Shown in pieces: positions 9,664 to 21,590 of a stretch of 64,000 bases of DNA. The notes beneath the pieces were generated by a model that had not been told where the DNA came from, did not search any database, and saw nothing but the letters and a program-made list of their open reading frames with translations. A program made the position numbers and the translations under genes. Position 1 is the first letter of the stretch, and each line of letters starts with the position of its first letter. The DNA is taken from assembly GCA_015039465.1 (NCBI GenBank), contig MU130381.1, positions 669,108-733,107 of the forward strand. Reading direction: 5' to 3'. This DNA is from Phlegmacium glaucopus. Lineage: Eukaryota; Basidiomycota; Agaricomycetes; Agaricales; Cortinariaceae.

Positions 9664-10529
9664 AGAATAATCCTCTGCTGCTGATTCATCTGCAATTCCT
9701 GCTTAGTCGTGATCCTCCTGGACTTCCTAAGTTGTCATAAAGAGGGTGGGAAGGCTTCATGTACCACGTGAATGATGGTTTTGGCAGTGAATGATAAGAT
9801 AAGAGGTAGATAATCGAGGATAGGAGACTGAGTGAGATCCAGGAGCAAGGGATGGCAAGATAGATGGCTGAGGGGAAGACTTGTGGGTCCATAGCCACAA
9901 CAACGATGACAAAGCCTTTTACATAATGGGAGATGTAGTTGATGCATCCATAAAGAGGCCATTCTTGAAATGATGGACCAAAGATATGATCAAACGCGAG
10001 CCAATGACCAATGCGAATAGTAGATTGATCACTTTGTTGGATCACTAACCAAGGAACAAATGGATGGTAGATGCTTAGGAGCATGTCGATAGTGAAAACG
10101 ATGGAGAGCATAGTGTGAGACATTGAGAGTATGATGAGCGATGAGGGTGATAATGTTGAACAAATGATTTGTCGACCAGGAACACGATTCAGGGCTGCTT
10201 CCAAAATAGGTAAGTGAATTCAAAGTCCACTTATTTTCATGATGGCAACTTTTAAGCTTTCTTCTCACGCTACCAATCAGTATTGGTGCGTGATAGCGAT
10301 GGTGTGTTTTCATTGTTTCAAGAGCACTTGCAAGGGTGCATGACACACGGCCGTTGATAAACAATAAATGCACTCTAATCTGGGACAATCACATGAAAAA
10401 TTTCCTTTTTTGCTCATAAAAAAGTTCATGTACTCAGTTGCGGTTAAGTTTTACCAGTCTTTATGGGATCAATTACCCGGGCTGGCCTATCCAAATTTGG
10501 AATCCACAGAAAAAAAAATTTATCGTTTG
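9664..10529. other. Gene-free stretch
   Basis: A 172-codon minus-strand open frame (9686-10204) exists but is rich in Ser, Ile and Leu, lacks any motif I know and has no supporting exon structure. I do not count it as a gene. No inverted repeats or RNA genes were seen. Confidence 0.4.
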
Positions 10530-10537
10530 ATTACCCA

Positions 10538-11089
10538 TAGGGCTGTGCACCGGCCATATTATGGGTATGGCTGTTAAATTACGGCCATAAATTTCTCCCT
10601 CCAACCCTGGACGGTATGGCCAGGTAGAAAAACGGGTACTACAGCCGTCAGCACAGCATTGCATTAAAAGCGTGCGAGTAAGAGTTTAAAAAAATAAAAT
10701 TAGGACTTAGGAGCAATGTACTATATTTAATTGTATAAAAAATACAGTTTGTAGTGCACGCGGAATGGAAGATATTTCATCATTATTTGACAAAAATAGA
10801 TTGGCCAGCACGGAGTTTGAAATAAAGAAGACAAAACAAGGCAACTAAAAGTGCGATTTTCAATTAATTTATCACACAAATAATTAATTTCAAATGACAA
10901 GGGCCCAAATGCAATGCAATTCGTGCCAAATACCTGCGAAAACTTAAGAATTTCACACAAAAATGGCCACAGACCTGTCAACCTGTATGATGGCCGTCAA
11001 AAGCTGGGCTCAAGATCCAAACAGGACGGGTGTTTACCCGTAAGACCCGGCCATTGTACCCGTCGTTACAGGTACGGTGCGCAGCCCTA
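10538..11089. mobile_element. Second hAT-like MITE (552 bp)
   Basis: The ends TAGGGCTGTGCACCG (10538-10552) and CGGTGCGCAGCCCTA (11075-11089) are inverted copies differing at one of 15 positions. They are flanked by ATTACCCA (10530-10537) and ATTACCTA (11090-11097), an 8-bp duplication with one mismatch. Terminal TAGGGCTG and 8-bp duplication fit hAT elements. The interior is AT-rich and non-coding. The mismatches suggest it is older than the MITE at 2029-2500 and belongs to a different family. Confidence 0.75.
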
Positions 11090-11097
11090 ATTACCTA

Positions 11098-12386
11098 ATC
11101 ATCTCTTATTAATTAATCCCATAGAGACTGGATGCGAGTCTATCTGATCATCCAGTTATAGGTGGTCTCCATATGTTTTCTGACTCTCCATGTTTTTTAA
11201 CAAATCTTTTATCATTTAAAATTAAAAACATAAATAACCTTGCCCAGAAGGCAAATATGAACTGTATTTAGCTATGTTATGATGATACAAGGGCAGAAAT
11301 ACTGTCTAGTAGCAGGAAATGTGTGTTTAAAGTGATACTAGAAAAAAAAATCAAGCCCTCAGCAGGTACCCCCCTCCTCCTCAGGCTCGGGTCACGGACT
11401 AAAATCTCAGGACCCCCTTGACTCCAATACGGCATTGCCACGGCCGTGGGGACAGAAATATTGTAAGTGGGCGCTTGTCGCTGAAACTGACAAAAGGCAG
11501 CTTGCCATCATGGATTGGTGGCATAATCATCATCAGAACTGGAGAATGGGTAAAATACTTTGAGATCCAATTTAAACAATGTTTTTGCAACTTCAGACAC
11601 GTAATGATACTTGTGTCCCTTCAATCTAGATGATGCTACGCTCACAGCAAACATCAAACATGGCCCACTCTCATCCCACCATGACTACTGTAACAAGCTG
11701 CATACGGAATTACAACTACAGAATCATGCACTTTCTGCTGGCAACCAAAAATAATTACAGCATCTAAAAAAATTTGGATAAAATTTGATTTTTTTACACT
11801 AACTTTTCAAGCTTAAAAGCATCCTAATGGCAACTTGGAAAAAAATCGGTCAGATGGCCCTGTTGCTCATGTACAAATCTGTGGATGTTCGTGCACATGA
11901 TATTCATCGAAAGGGTCAACCATTTGATTCCGTGACGGCCTAACCGTCACCGTTACCATCACCGTAGTCCCTGGCCGAAAAGCCGCTTACTTTTCACATT
12001 TCCACCGACTCAAAGTTTAACTTGAAGGCTATTCACTCCATCACAGTAAGGTTGGCCACGTCGATCAGACTGCCAAGAATCAACTGGTCCTACCAATGAG
12101 CTCTTTGGCCCACATTTTACACACTGCAGACAGCTGATGGACGCGTTGCCATTTTACCTACGCAGATTAGGTTACACATTGACGCGCCCACGAGCTCTCC
12201 ACTAAATTTGCATCTCAAGGAGATATAATTGGATTACAGTGGAGGCAGCCCCATCTTTCAGGCATAACGCTTCCACCATGATGACATAGAGCGCTGTCGG
12301 ACCAGATAACGACTATACTATGTACGGCTATCCGATATTCGGACTGTTTCAATTTTTTTTCTTGATATAAAGGATGCCATGTTCTC
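11098..12386. other. Intergenic stretch upstream of the GH28 gene
   Basis: No convincing gene. Sequence composition shifts towards normal gene-flanking DNA from about 11.9 kb. A TATA-like GATATAAAGG lies at about 12364-12373, 14-41 nt before the two candidate ATGs of the downstream gene, and could be its promoter. Confidence 0.4.
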
Positions 12387-12404
12387 ATGATATTGACATC
12401 TAAA

Positions 12405-14261
12405 ATGCTTTTTAATTCGCAGTTATTCATCACTGCTATCTTCGGTTTCTGCTCGGTTGCAGCAAAACACGCAAAGCGGTCTCACAGAGAAATGGAATGC
12501 ACATTGTCCGCTTCCGGCGCGGACGACTCTCCACATTTTCTGAGAGCCGTGCGAGAATGTGCGACTGTTGCGATTCCAAAATCCACGACGTTGAATATCG
12601 AGACATGTTTGAACATGACTGGCCTTCGAAATACACATATCGTAAGCTCGTCATTAGACCTCCCCTGCCAGCATGACTGTAAACTGAAATGTGGTATCCA
12701 ACAGAACCTTGAAGGAACAATTAAATTTAAACCCGACATTCCGTACTGGGCCGGGGTATATCATATCTCGTGAATTACATGCCGACCTTACATCTCATAA
12801 AGTTTTATCCCTTAGAACGGCCTCTTTATTCCTTTCCAAAGTCAAATTACTTTTTGGCTCCTGGGAGGAGAAAACATCCTTTTCGATGGCGGAGGGACCC
12901 TGGATGGCTCTGGACAGGTAGCTCCCTCTTTCTCGCTTCAAAAATCGACAACTTATATGCAATAGATCTGGTGGGACACATTGTCAGTCCATCTCATTTA
13001 GCAACTTCCCCGACTTGATCTATGACCACAGCGCAACAAACTCATCGCTTCTACGCCCGATTACCCTTACTGTTTTCCAGGCTAAAAATGTAACTGTGCG
13101 CGACATTACAATGCTCAACAGCCCGGAATGGCATAACTTGGTACGCTCATCCCGCCCTAAGTTACCTCCATATTAACGTCTAGTATAGATTAACGAAGGC
13201 CAAAACATTGAATATAACAACATCAGTATCCACTCAGTCTCAACTTCGACGCATGGAGCGGCAAATACCGACGGATGGAACATCTACAGAAGTGACACCG
13301 TCTCGATCTTGAATTCCGTGATTGTAAACGGAGACGACTGCGTTGCTTTCAAACCTAGTGTGTTTCGATCAGCTACTCGAGGAAGCTTGTGTATACTCAC
13401 TGACGTCTCAAAGACACTACCAACGTGCTTGTTGAGAACCTAGACTGCACCGGATCACAGTGAGTTACCAACCATATATTTCCAACTAGCGTTGTTGAGT
13501 CTTTCGCGCCACAGCGGTATATCTGTAGGGTACGTCGCATTATCATTTACTCAACGAGTCCAGATTCCTAAGACACCAGTCCTGGTAGATCTCTGGGCCA
13601 ATACCCGGGAATATATGACATTGTTGAAAATGTGCTCGCCAAGTACTTAAACAAGCTATCATTTGAAATTCTTTATCTTACGTTTTCGGGCCAGAAATAT
13701 TAATATGACAAATGCCCAGAACGGAGCCAGAATCAAGACTTTTGCTGGACCAAACGTTGGCAGCGGTATCGTCAAGAACGTCACTTTCGAAGGATTTTTC
13801 GAAACAGCAGTCGACCATCCCATTGTTATAGATCAGGTACGTTTCCGTTCAAAACTCCTCTTTTTTTTTTGACTCTTTGTCCCCTCAAGTGCTATCAGAC
13901 AAACGCAACAGCTTGTGCTCAATTCCCTTCAAACACGTTTATTCAAGATATCTGGTTTATCAAGTAAATGGGTTTTAGTTCCCGAGAACCTCTGTTCACT
14001 TCGCTCAAATTTATTGTTCAGCATCACTGGAACTTCGACCAAATCAACTGTTGCATCGTTGTCCTGCTCTCCCGGCAAGCGATGCTCCAACATCAATGTT
14101 GATGATCTACAGCTTTCGTCAGTGCACCCTTTTCGCTCTTATGTGTCCCTGCTTACTTTCTCCCCTGTAGCTTCCCTTCGGGTACCGCCAAGTACAAGTG
14201 CCAGAACGTCAATGTGACAGGAGATTCTGCGTCCCTATTCCCCGCTTGCACAATTACGTAG
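12405..14261 (+). CDS. Exo-polygalacturonase, glycoside hydrolase family 28
   Basis: Secreted pectin-degrading enzyme predicted to remove galacturonic acid units from chain ends. Thirteen exons join into 397 codons plus stop: 12405-12641, 12705-12755, 12816-12917, 12966-12982, 13032-13140, 13189-13357, 13414-13459, 13515-13529, 13589-13642, 13695-13836, 13899-13963, 14022-14117 and 14171-14261. All introns are GT-AG. The signal peptide is MLFNSQLFITAIFGFCSVAA; an ATG at 12387 would add six residues. All four GH28 motifs are present: NTDGW, GDDC (catalytic Asp pair), GSHG (catalytic His) and RIK. The order and spacing match fungal exo-acting members (ITLTVFQAKNVTVRD, SPEWHNL, AGPNVGSGIVKNV). 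The frame is intact with no missing key residue. The gene is convergent with the small unknown gene at 14422. Exo- rather than endo-activity is inferred from overall similarity. Confidence 0.9.
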
Positions 14262-14421
14262 TAAAGTACACAAGCTTTAAAAGAAGACGCAAAACATAAG
14301 CCGTTGCCAGAAGAAAAGATGTAACATTGTTATCCAAAAAATTGTCCCCCAAGTCTATTTGTTTATTGAGAAAACGCGCATATACTCTGCCACATAAGTC
14401 ATAAATGCAAAATAGAACCGT

Positions 14422-15170
14422 TTAATATCCCCAGACGTTGCATACCGCGCTGCCTTTCGTATCGACATAATTATTATAATCTGAGCTTTGCAAAGGGAAG
14501 TAGGCAGAAAGACCAGGTTCAGGCAAGTCTTCCTCAAAAGCAGTGCACCAGGCCATGAGACAAGGTTCCGTCAAAGCCATCAGAGTCGAAGGAGAGATGG
14601 GCCGGATAACTAGTTTAGACTGTCCAGTAGTAGTTTGCTCGCTTTTACCAGTATTTGCGAGAACATTGTAGTCCATTGCAGCTTCAATATTTGGATGATG
14701 AACGTGGTTGTCCAAATCTGCTTGCGTACGAGCATCAGTCTTCTTCAAAGATTCGCCACCGGCAGCAGAGCTATCAAGAGTGTCTTCTTTGTCTTGGGGA
14801 TAATGTTTATACCAGTTTGGGTTGTTAAAGGATACAGATAAACGCTACCTTTGTCACCAAATGACAGCATGGTCCGAAGGGCAGCCTTCGTTCGAGTAGC
14901 ATGAGGAACAGGCACTGGAGCTGCAACCGGCAAGGTTCTCAAGCTATTGGCGACAATTTCCAGTGGCAACATGTCCGAGAGGCTGTTCTGGGGTAAAGAG
15001 ATAGGAAGGTTGGCCGACGCCTGAGCGACAGAATTGAAGGGGTTGTCCCAATTTAAAAAACCGATCGGAGCTGGTGGAAAATTCTGAGTTCCTTCCGCGA
15101 AAGACAACAAAGATTGTGCATAATGGAAGCTGTGGTGAGAGAGTTCGTCTATATTATAGTAGTAGGACAT
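14422..15170 (-). CDS. Small protein of unknown function
   Basis: Two exons (15170-14849 and 14792-14422) joined across a 56-nt GT-AG intron give 230 residues starting MSYYYNIDELSHHSFHYAQS. I recognise no domain. The first half is rich in Pro, Ala and Leu (PVAAPVPVPHATRTKAAL). The second half has a charged linker (DKEDTLDSSAAGGESLKKTD) followed by a more ordered stretch with AMDYNVLANTGK and ending in Trp-Gly-Tyr. No signal peptide or membrane segment. It lies 89 bp downstream of the USO1 stop on the same strand and convergent with the GH28 gene. The consistent frame across the intron supports a real gene. Confidence 0.65.
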
Positions 15171-15259
15171 ATTGGAGGAAGGATGCTTATGTAACACGCA
15201 GGTCGGTAGCTTGCAAAGATATATGCGTTTAACAGCTTGAAAGTTCACTTGATATATTA

Positions 15260-18200
15260 CTACTTATCTTCCTCCTCCTCGTCCTCAGCCTCATCCTCCG
15301 ATACCTCTAAGCCAGCTTCTCTTAGCCGCACCTTGTCCTTCCGTCGTTTACTTGTCACTTCATCTAATAGCACCAAGAGATCTTCTTGTTCCTTTTCAAC
15401 ATCTTTTCGTTTCTCCTCAGACGTGTTGAGCTGCGATTGTAACAATGTTACTTGACCCTGAAGGTCAGAGAGCTGTGGAAGGAGACAGGGATAATTAATG
15501 AAGAAATTACTAATAACTAAATCTCTTACCTGACTTTCACTTGTATTGTTCGATTTCGTTTTCATTTCTTTGAGTTGTATCTGTAATGCCTCAATCTCTG
15601 TAGATTGTTGACGGATAACGTCTCGCAGAGACGCGATCAGCATAGCAGATTCCGCGCTCTGACCTATGTCCAAACGTGAATAATCCACTCGAAAAATATC
15701 CAGGAATGAATAATTACATACCTGAGGAGGACGACAACTGATCAGGGTCTATCGAAAACCCACGTTGCACAGTATCTGTCAACCGGGGTGAGCCGTCTGA
15801 GGTAGGCAAGTAAAAGAACCAGTCATTTACAATAATTAGATTTCCAGAAGTCGACAAATGCCCAATCGAACCATATTTCGACCTCATCAGTCCCGCTTGC
15901 TGTCAAAGACGGTTGGAAGGCAGGTGTAGGATAAGGCATAACTATGGAATCCGGGCCAACCGATTTGAACCTCTCATCTTCTCGGAACCTAGTCATTTGA
16001 CCAATCAGAGTATCTACGCCTAAACGGCTGATGATTGGGTGAATCGTCGACCTTTGCGACTTATCTGTTAGCGGCAAACCGGAAGTGATTTGCAAAAGGA
16101 TTACCTAGAAATCTCGCCAGGTTCTCGGTTATATTCGTAGCAGATCCCCAGCAGGAAGGCACATAATCCAGGGACAATGGAATCAACTTCTGATGTCTGG
16201 TTAATTGGTTCGACCAGCTGAGCTTGTTGGTGAGTTTTTGATAACCGAAATTAAGACAACAACATACAACTCCAAGACCGCCAGCATCCAAAAAGTCTCT
16301 GACGGATTTTGGATCTTCCCACAACCACTGTGAAAGCAGGCAAAGATATCCAACGACATATCTATCCCACTCTCTGGCTTCTTTGTCTGAAGTATTGGCT
16401 CTGGAACGAGAAAGTAAGGATAGCGACAGATTTTCGCTAAGTATCTGAAGTAAGGTCTGAGTTTCATCGTCTTCGGGCTCATCAATTGGCGTTGATTGTG
16501 GGGGTGCACCATCAGCAGGAACAAAGAAAGTACTTGAGCTGGGTACCGCCTGAATCGGACCGGGCACAACTAAACGTGCCGAGGCTTTCACACGCGATGA
16601 AGATCGTAGGAGGTGAGAGAACAATAAGGTCGCCAAATGTGTTGAGATGACGTTTGCAAGGTCAAGTGCAGTGGTGGTATTAGGCGGAGAAGCAAGGGCA
16701 TGTAGGAAGGGTGTCGGCCACGACGGCTTGCCTTGATCTAAAAGACTAGTTCAAATATGGTCCAAGTTTTGAAGAAACTTGAAGTTACTATACCAGAAGT
16801 CCCATGTGGAAGCATGGCTTGAATGATGGCCTGTCTGATTTCTTCTTTGCGAGCAAAATTCTGCATTTATGTTTGAACCCGTGGGATCCATGAACAAATA
16901 TTCTTGGTTACCTCAAATACCGCAGCTGCGACAGTCCGTAACTCCAAGCTGCGCTTTGAACGACTTCCGGCGCCCAATCCATTATACTCTCCATGTATAG
17001 CCAATTCAACAAGAGCGTCAAGAGCTGATGCTGCTTCCAACCGGTCCCATTCCTCTCCATTAGTTTCAGGCACTGGAACGTAAGGCGTTACAGATATCTC
17101 TGAAAAGGGGAAACTTATATTCGTAGGAAGTAGGCGGAGAGCCTGGGCAATACACGTCAAACTTGATCACTAGAGAGAGGGAAACCATACCTGTGTTTTC
17201 AGACTTGTAGGTGCATTGGATGCCAGAGCCATTTCTACAAGGCATCTCGTAAAAGCTGAACTTTCTCGTGGCTACCAGCCTGGATTAGCGAGAACGATCT
17301 TCAATATCAATGTGCACGCACGCCATTGCCTTTTGACCCAATTAGCATTCCCATGATGCCTATTACAAGGGACGTATTCGCCTGTTTCTGGTCATCCCAA
17401 AACTGAAGTGCAAATTCTTGCGGTGCTACATTGTCATTTTCGATTGTTGCGGGAAATTGTAGAAGGGCACACAGAACTGATGGTAGGGTCGTTTCTCGGA
17501 AATAACCCTACACAAGGTAAATCACAAAGCAAGATTGAAGAAGCTCTGCAAATCACACCTGATTAGAGCTGTTGAATCGGAGAAGGCCATCAACACAGCT
17601 CAAGGCTTCTTGGGCCACCGCACCACCGTCAACACCTCCCTCTTGCGAGACAATATTAAAGAGTTTCTCGAAGGCCCCCTCGAAAGCTAGAACCTTTTGG
17701 ATATCAGGACTTTGTGATATCAGGGCTTGCACCATATTAATGGCCTCTATATTTAAATGATACTATGAGCATTTGAAATCAAGCAGGAATAGAAAGAATT
17801 CAATTGATTTGCTCTCCAGGTGAGAAATATAGAAGTGTCCTGGAGACTTACCATTCCGAATGATCTCTCTCTTATCTTCAAGCACCGTGATCGCGCTGCC
17901 TGGGCCTGCAGGTGCCGTCAAAAAGTAACTTTGGACTGCTTGCCGCCGATTGCGCAAAAGAGTAGTTAGATATTGCAATGTTGCGAAGCGCGTATAGAAA
18001 TTAGTGTCTCCAAGTAACGAGAATAAGCTATGGGTGGTTTTCTCGCTTGCCAGTACAAAGTCTGTGTGCTTATAGCCAAGCTCTTTGTTTCCAGGCGTTG
18101 GGTCTTCGGTGTCGCAAAGGGCATTTAAAGTTTCAAGAACTGCCTTCCCTATGTCTGCATCAACCTCCGAGTCATTGTAGAGAACTTCCAGCAAGCCTGA

Positions 18201-18392
18201 TAGAGCTCGATCGCCCACTTCTCCCTTGCAATCGCGAGCAAGGCCTTTGAAAGCTAAAACTGCTGCCCTTCTGTCGGCAAGAAGGGTTGCTGGGGAAAGT
18301 CGGTCACTGAGCCGGCCGATGGTGTCGGAGGGAGTCTGTGGTACCCCCGTAGGCCCTCGCAGGGCAACATATGTCTGGGACAAGAATTCCAT
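15260..18392 (-). CDS. USO1: Vesicle-tethering protein Uso1/p115
   Basis: Golgi-associated tether that helps ER-derived COPII vesicles dock before SNARE pairing. Starting at MEFLSQTYVALRGPTG, the first exon (18392-17852) holds the start of the armadillo-like head, with LLADRRAAVLAFKGLARDCK and TTLLRNRRQAVQ. Further exons carry AFEGAFEKLFNIVSQEGG and VDGGAVAQEALSCVDGLLRFN, both hallmark head repeats. The C-terminal exons (15260-15688 and just upstream) form a heptad-rich coiled coil and finish in an acidic tail (SEDEAEDEEEEDK), as in yeast Uso1 and mammalian p115. The tail is much shorter than the approximately 1000-residue rod of S. cerevisiae Uso1 and closer to p115. Introns are about 50-70 nt. 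Start chosen because the head motif begins immediately. Confidence 0.88.
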
Positions 18393-18642
18393 ACAAAAAT
18401 CAAAGAACCGTGAACTTGAAGCGGCAAGAAGACGAGCTTACCACGTGACACGTTAAGGCATATTACTTATATTAAATTTCCCAATCTGGGCAGACAATCC
18501 AAGAATATTACAATGAAAATATCCTACGTGGAAGTTACAAATAAATCTTACTCAAGTTACAATAATACATTTACATAATGTAAAATATGGTTGATTCTGG
18601 TGGGTTCTATTCCGAGTGCTTGACAATGGGATGGGATTCAAC

Positions 18643-20690
18643 CTACATCGCCTGTCCAACCACAGATCCTCGAGCTTCTATCCATTGGTTCCATAGTTCT
18701 GACCGCGTGCTCTCTTGACTGAGAGATGTCGCAAATTGTATCACCCTTCGAACATCCTGGAAATTGCTCGCTAAGCCAAGGCTGATTCTCACCACCCCAA
18801 GCTCCCTTCCCATCTTCTCCTCAAAGTCTGACAAAGTAACGCCGGGATATAGTTGTTTCATCTGTTCTTCAATACCCAAAATGGCAGCAGCACCACCAGG
18901 ATTACACATGCAACCTGTCCGTAGAGATATATTTTGTTTCGACGCCGTGTATTCAATAAATGAGTTCGAGATAATATCCCCCGAAGGCTAGGAGTCATGT
19001 TTGTGTTAGGACTTAAGATCGTATGCAACGATGTTACTTACATCAATAAATAACAATGCTAAGACAGAACCCGTATCTGATTGCTCGCCAATATATCGCA
19101 GCCTTCGAGTTGGTGTCCGCGAGAGGATTTGCACGACTGGTCTTCCCGAGACATCGTGTCGGAGATTGGATAATGAAGAAGTGAGATACAAGATAAGAGA
19201 TGAAAGTCGCAGAGGAAGAAATGGCAAATACGCAGAGAGGAACCTAAGGCCATCCGTGATTGCCGGTAATGTCAGGTAGTTAATTGTGCCATCCTGCTCA
19301 CGGTGAGTCTGAGGTGGGAAAGGAAGTAATGACAAAAGACGTAACCCACCTCAAATTGCTCATGGGGTTCTTTTGCTCTGGTCACAATAGATCCAGGTAC
19401 CTGGACGACGTCAACAGTCCCTCCCGCGAACCAAGGCCGTTGGAGTCGGGAAAGAAAGGACTTCTTGACGACCAACGCGCCTACCCCGGTGGGGAATCCA
19501 AACATCTTATAGAATGAGATAGCAATCGCATCAACTGACGCGTCTGACAAAGACAGTACAGAAGTCGGTGCTAACGCGGCAGCATCCAAGACTGTGTCAT
19601 ATCCCAATGCAGATGCATATTCTGCAACAGACAGCGGGTTCTTGCTATTCGAGATGTTGGATTGACAGGTCATTACAAATAGACTGGGAGCTAACTCCCG
19701 GGAACGAGGACGATTCCGTAAGAGGACGTTCTGGTAAGGCACCGTCATTTGACGAAGCTCCATTATAATGCGCGGATCGTACCTTTGCGGTCGGAATGTC
19801 GAAACCGCCACGAGAGGTAGACGGCACATAACAAGTTCGTGCCCCTCGATAGGTGGCAAATTCCCGAATTCCATGGACCTGGTATTGGCATGAAAATTTT
19901 GACTATAACAAATTGACGAAAATATTCACGCTATTGTGAGAATCGGCTCCGATAACGAGGCTACTCCCGCCAGTAAAGGGGTACGCTTCTGCAACAAGTT
20001 TGAGAGCTGCACTTGCATTGGCTGTGAATACGACGGTGTAGTCCGAAGATGCATTGAAATACGAGAGGACAGCCGCACGGGCCTCGTTTGCACATTTTAA
20101 CGATAAGGTAGAGCTTGATGGTAAGTCAGAGTGGTGAACTGTAAAAAGGCGCATATACATGCCTATTGCTAACTGAATGAGTATTTCCCAATACACTGCG
20201 ATTGAGGAAATCAGTGTGGACCCTGATCAAGCTCTCAGGGTACAGAGCTCCACCCATGTAGTCAACATAAGTTTCACCGCTACGTTCCAGTCTGGTATAG
20301 TCAGTTCGACGGAGCGTATCAAGAATCCATGTCAATCGATATTCTAATGGACATGGTGTCAGTGTAAGTGTTACTTGTTGATGACGATGGCTTACCTGGA
20401 TACTGTCCAAGGAATTCCTGGAATTCCCCTTCGTCATTGTCATCCAGGTTGACTAGTGTAGGGGAATAGGCGACTAGGGATTGTTTTTGATGGTAGATGT
20501 CGTCGCCATGTATAAATTTTTCATTTAACACTAGTTTAGATATCTCAAATGAAGGCTCGGAGCTATGGATGGACGATCCTCCAGCTACGCAGCCTAGACT
20601 GATACGGGAAAAAAACGCTGAACGTTTGCGTGTATATGGATGTGTTCTGGTGCCGCTAGTTGTGGAGTGACCTGAATGAGAATTGCCCAT
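18643..20690 (-). CDS. Class V aminotransferase-fold protein, Mo-cofactor-sulfurase-like, no MOSC domain
   Basis: PLP-dependent NifS-like protein closest to the N-terminal half of molybdenum cofactor sulfurase, which moves sulfur from cysteine to Moco. Conserved blocks in order: TYVDYMGGALYPESL, NTHSVSN, VVFTANASAALKLVAEAYPF, VLDAAAL, the PLP-lysine loop AISFYKMFGFPTGVGALVV, AGGTVDVVQVPG, GTINYLTLPAI and LRTGCMCNPGG, whose cysteine is at the usual persulfide position. The protein stops soon after, so the C-terminal MOSC domain of true Moco sulfurase is absent and no MOSC ORF follows. The start at 20690 gives MGNSHSGHS, a good N-myristoylation consensus; the frame stays open upstream to 21014 without family similarity. 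It shares a divergent region with PUS9. Substrate is unknown; it may be a stand-alone cysteine desulfurase-like enzyme. Confidence 0.8.
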
Positions 20691-21365
20691 GCCTTGAGAG
20701 TGAGATGTGTGGATCGGAGTAGCGTGGGGGTTTCGCGTGGTGTAACCTGGTTTATAACTGACGCAAAACCTGTGTCTCCAGCTGACTAGACCAACGGCAT
20801 GATGAGAACGACAGAGTTTGACAGATCTATGTACGGAGTGAGGTTCAAACAAAGGGAAACACACATGTATATGACCAAAATGAAACGGATCGTGCCAGTG
20901 GAGCACAGAAATAGCACAGAAAAGTAGCATAGAAAATGGAAAGGCACATGGTAAGTTCAGGACAGGACTAGTGCCCCCCGCAGTTACTCTCAATCTCGGA
21001 GACTCGGACGGCAAAACTTTAGTCCATTGATAGTAGTACCGAGTTATCTTATCTTGGTCGTCAGTATGTCTATCCAGAACTTGAATGCATAACCCAAGGG
21101 CTCGAATACGGAGATTCAGGCATTCAAAGACGACAAGTACATGAACGACTGCCAGAACACAGCAGAGCCTGGTGTTATTTTTGTACTAAGGTTTGAATAT
21201 TTGAACGCCAGAAGTTTTCCGAGCTAGAAGAGCAAGTCTTTAGGCCTTAGGTCTTTCCAGATAGCCTGGTGGATGGTGGATTGTGAACAACATTCTTGCT
21301 TAGTTTCAAGTTAGAACACGGGCCAGAGTTGTAAGGATACTAAGGAAAGTCAGCTTTGATCGGAT
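20691..21365. promoter_or_regulatory. Divergent intergenic region between Moco-sulfurase-like gene and PUS9
   Basis: The minus-strand gene and the plus-strand PUS9 gene are transcribed away from this region, which must hold both promoters. The minus-strand frame remains open to 21014 but has no family similarity there. No specific motif is called. Confidence 0.4.
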
Positions 21366-21590
21366 ATGTCAATCAGTTTGAGCCTGAGTGCGGTTCTCGG
21401 CTATAAGCTATGGTCTCGTCTAACCTTTTATGTACCTGACTCAGAGCCCACTTGCATGTCCGTAACCCCATCCACTACTACACGGATCAGCTATCTGTCC
21501 AGAAGAACCAAATTTCATCTTCCAATTGTGCCGTTCTCAGCTCAGGACCAGTTTCGACAACATTTATTCAGTTTCGTACGAACTGCTCTA

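Noticed and set aside
9686..10204. 172-codon minus-strand ORF
   Set aside because: Biased composition, no recognisable domain and no splice context; it lies between repeats.
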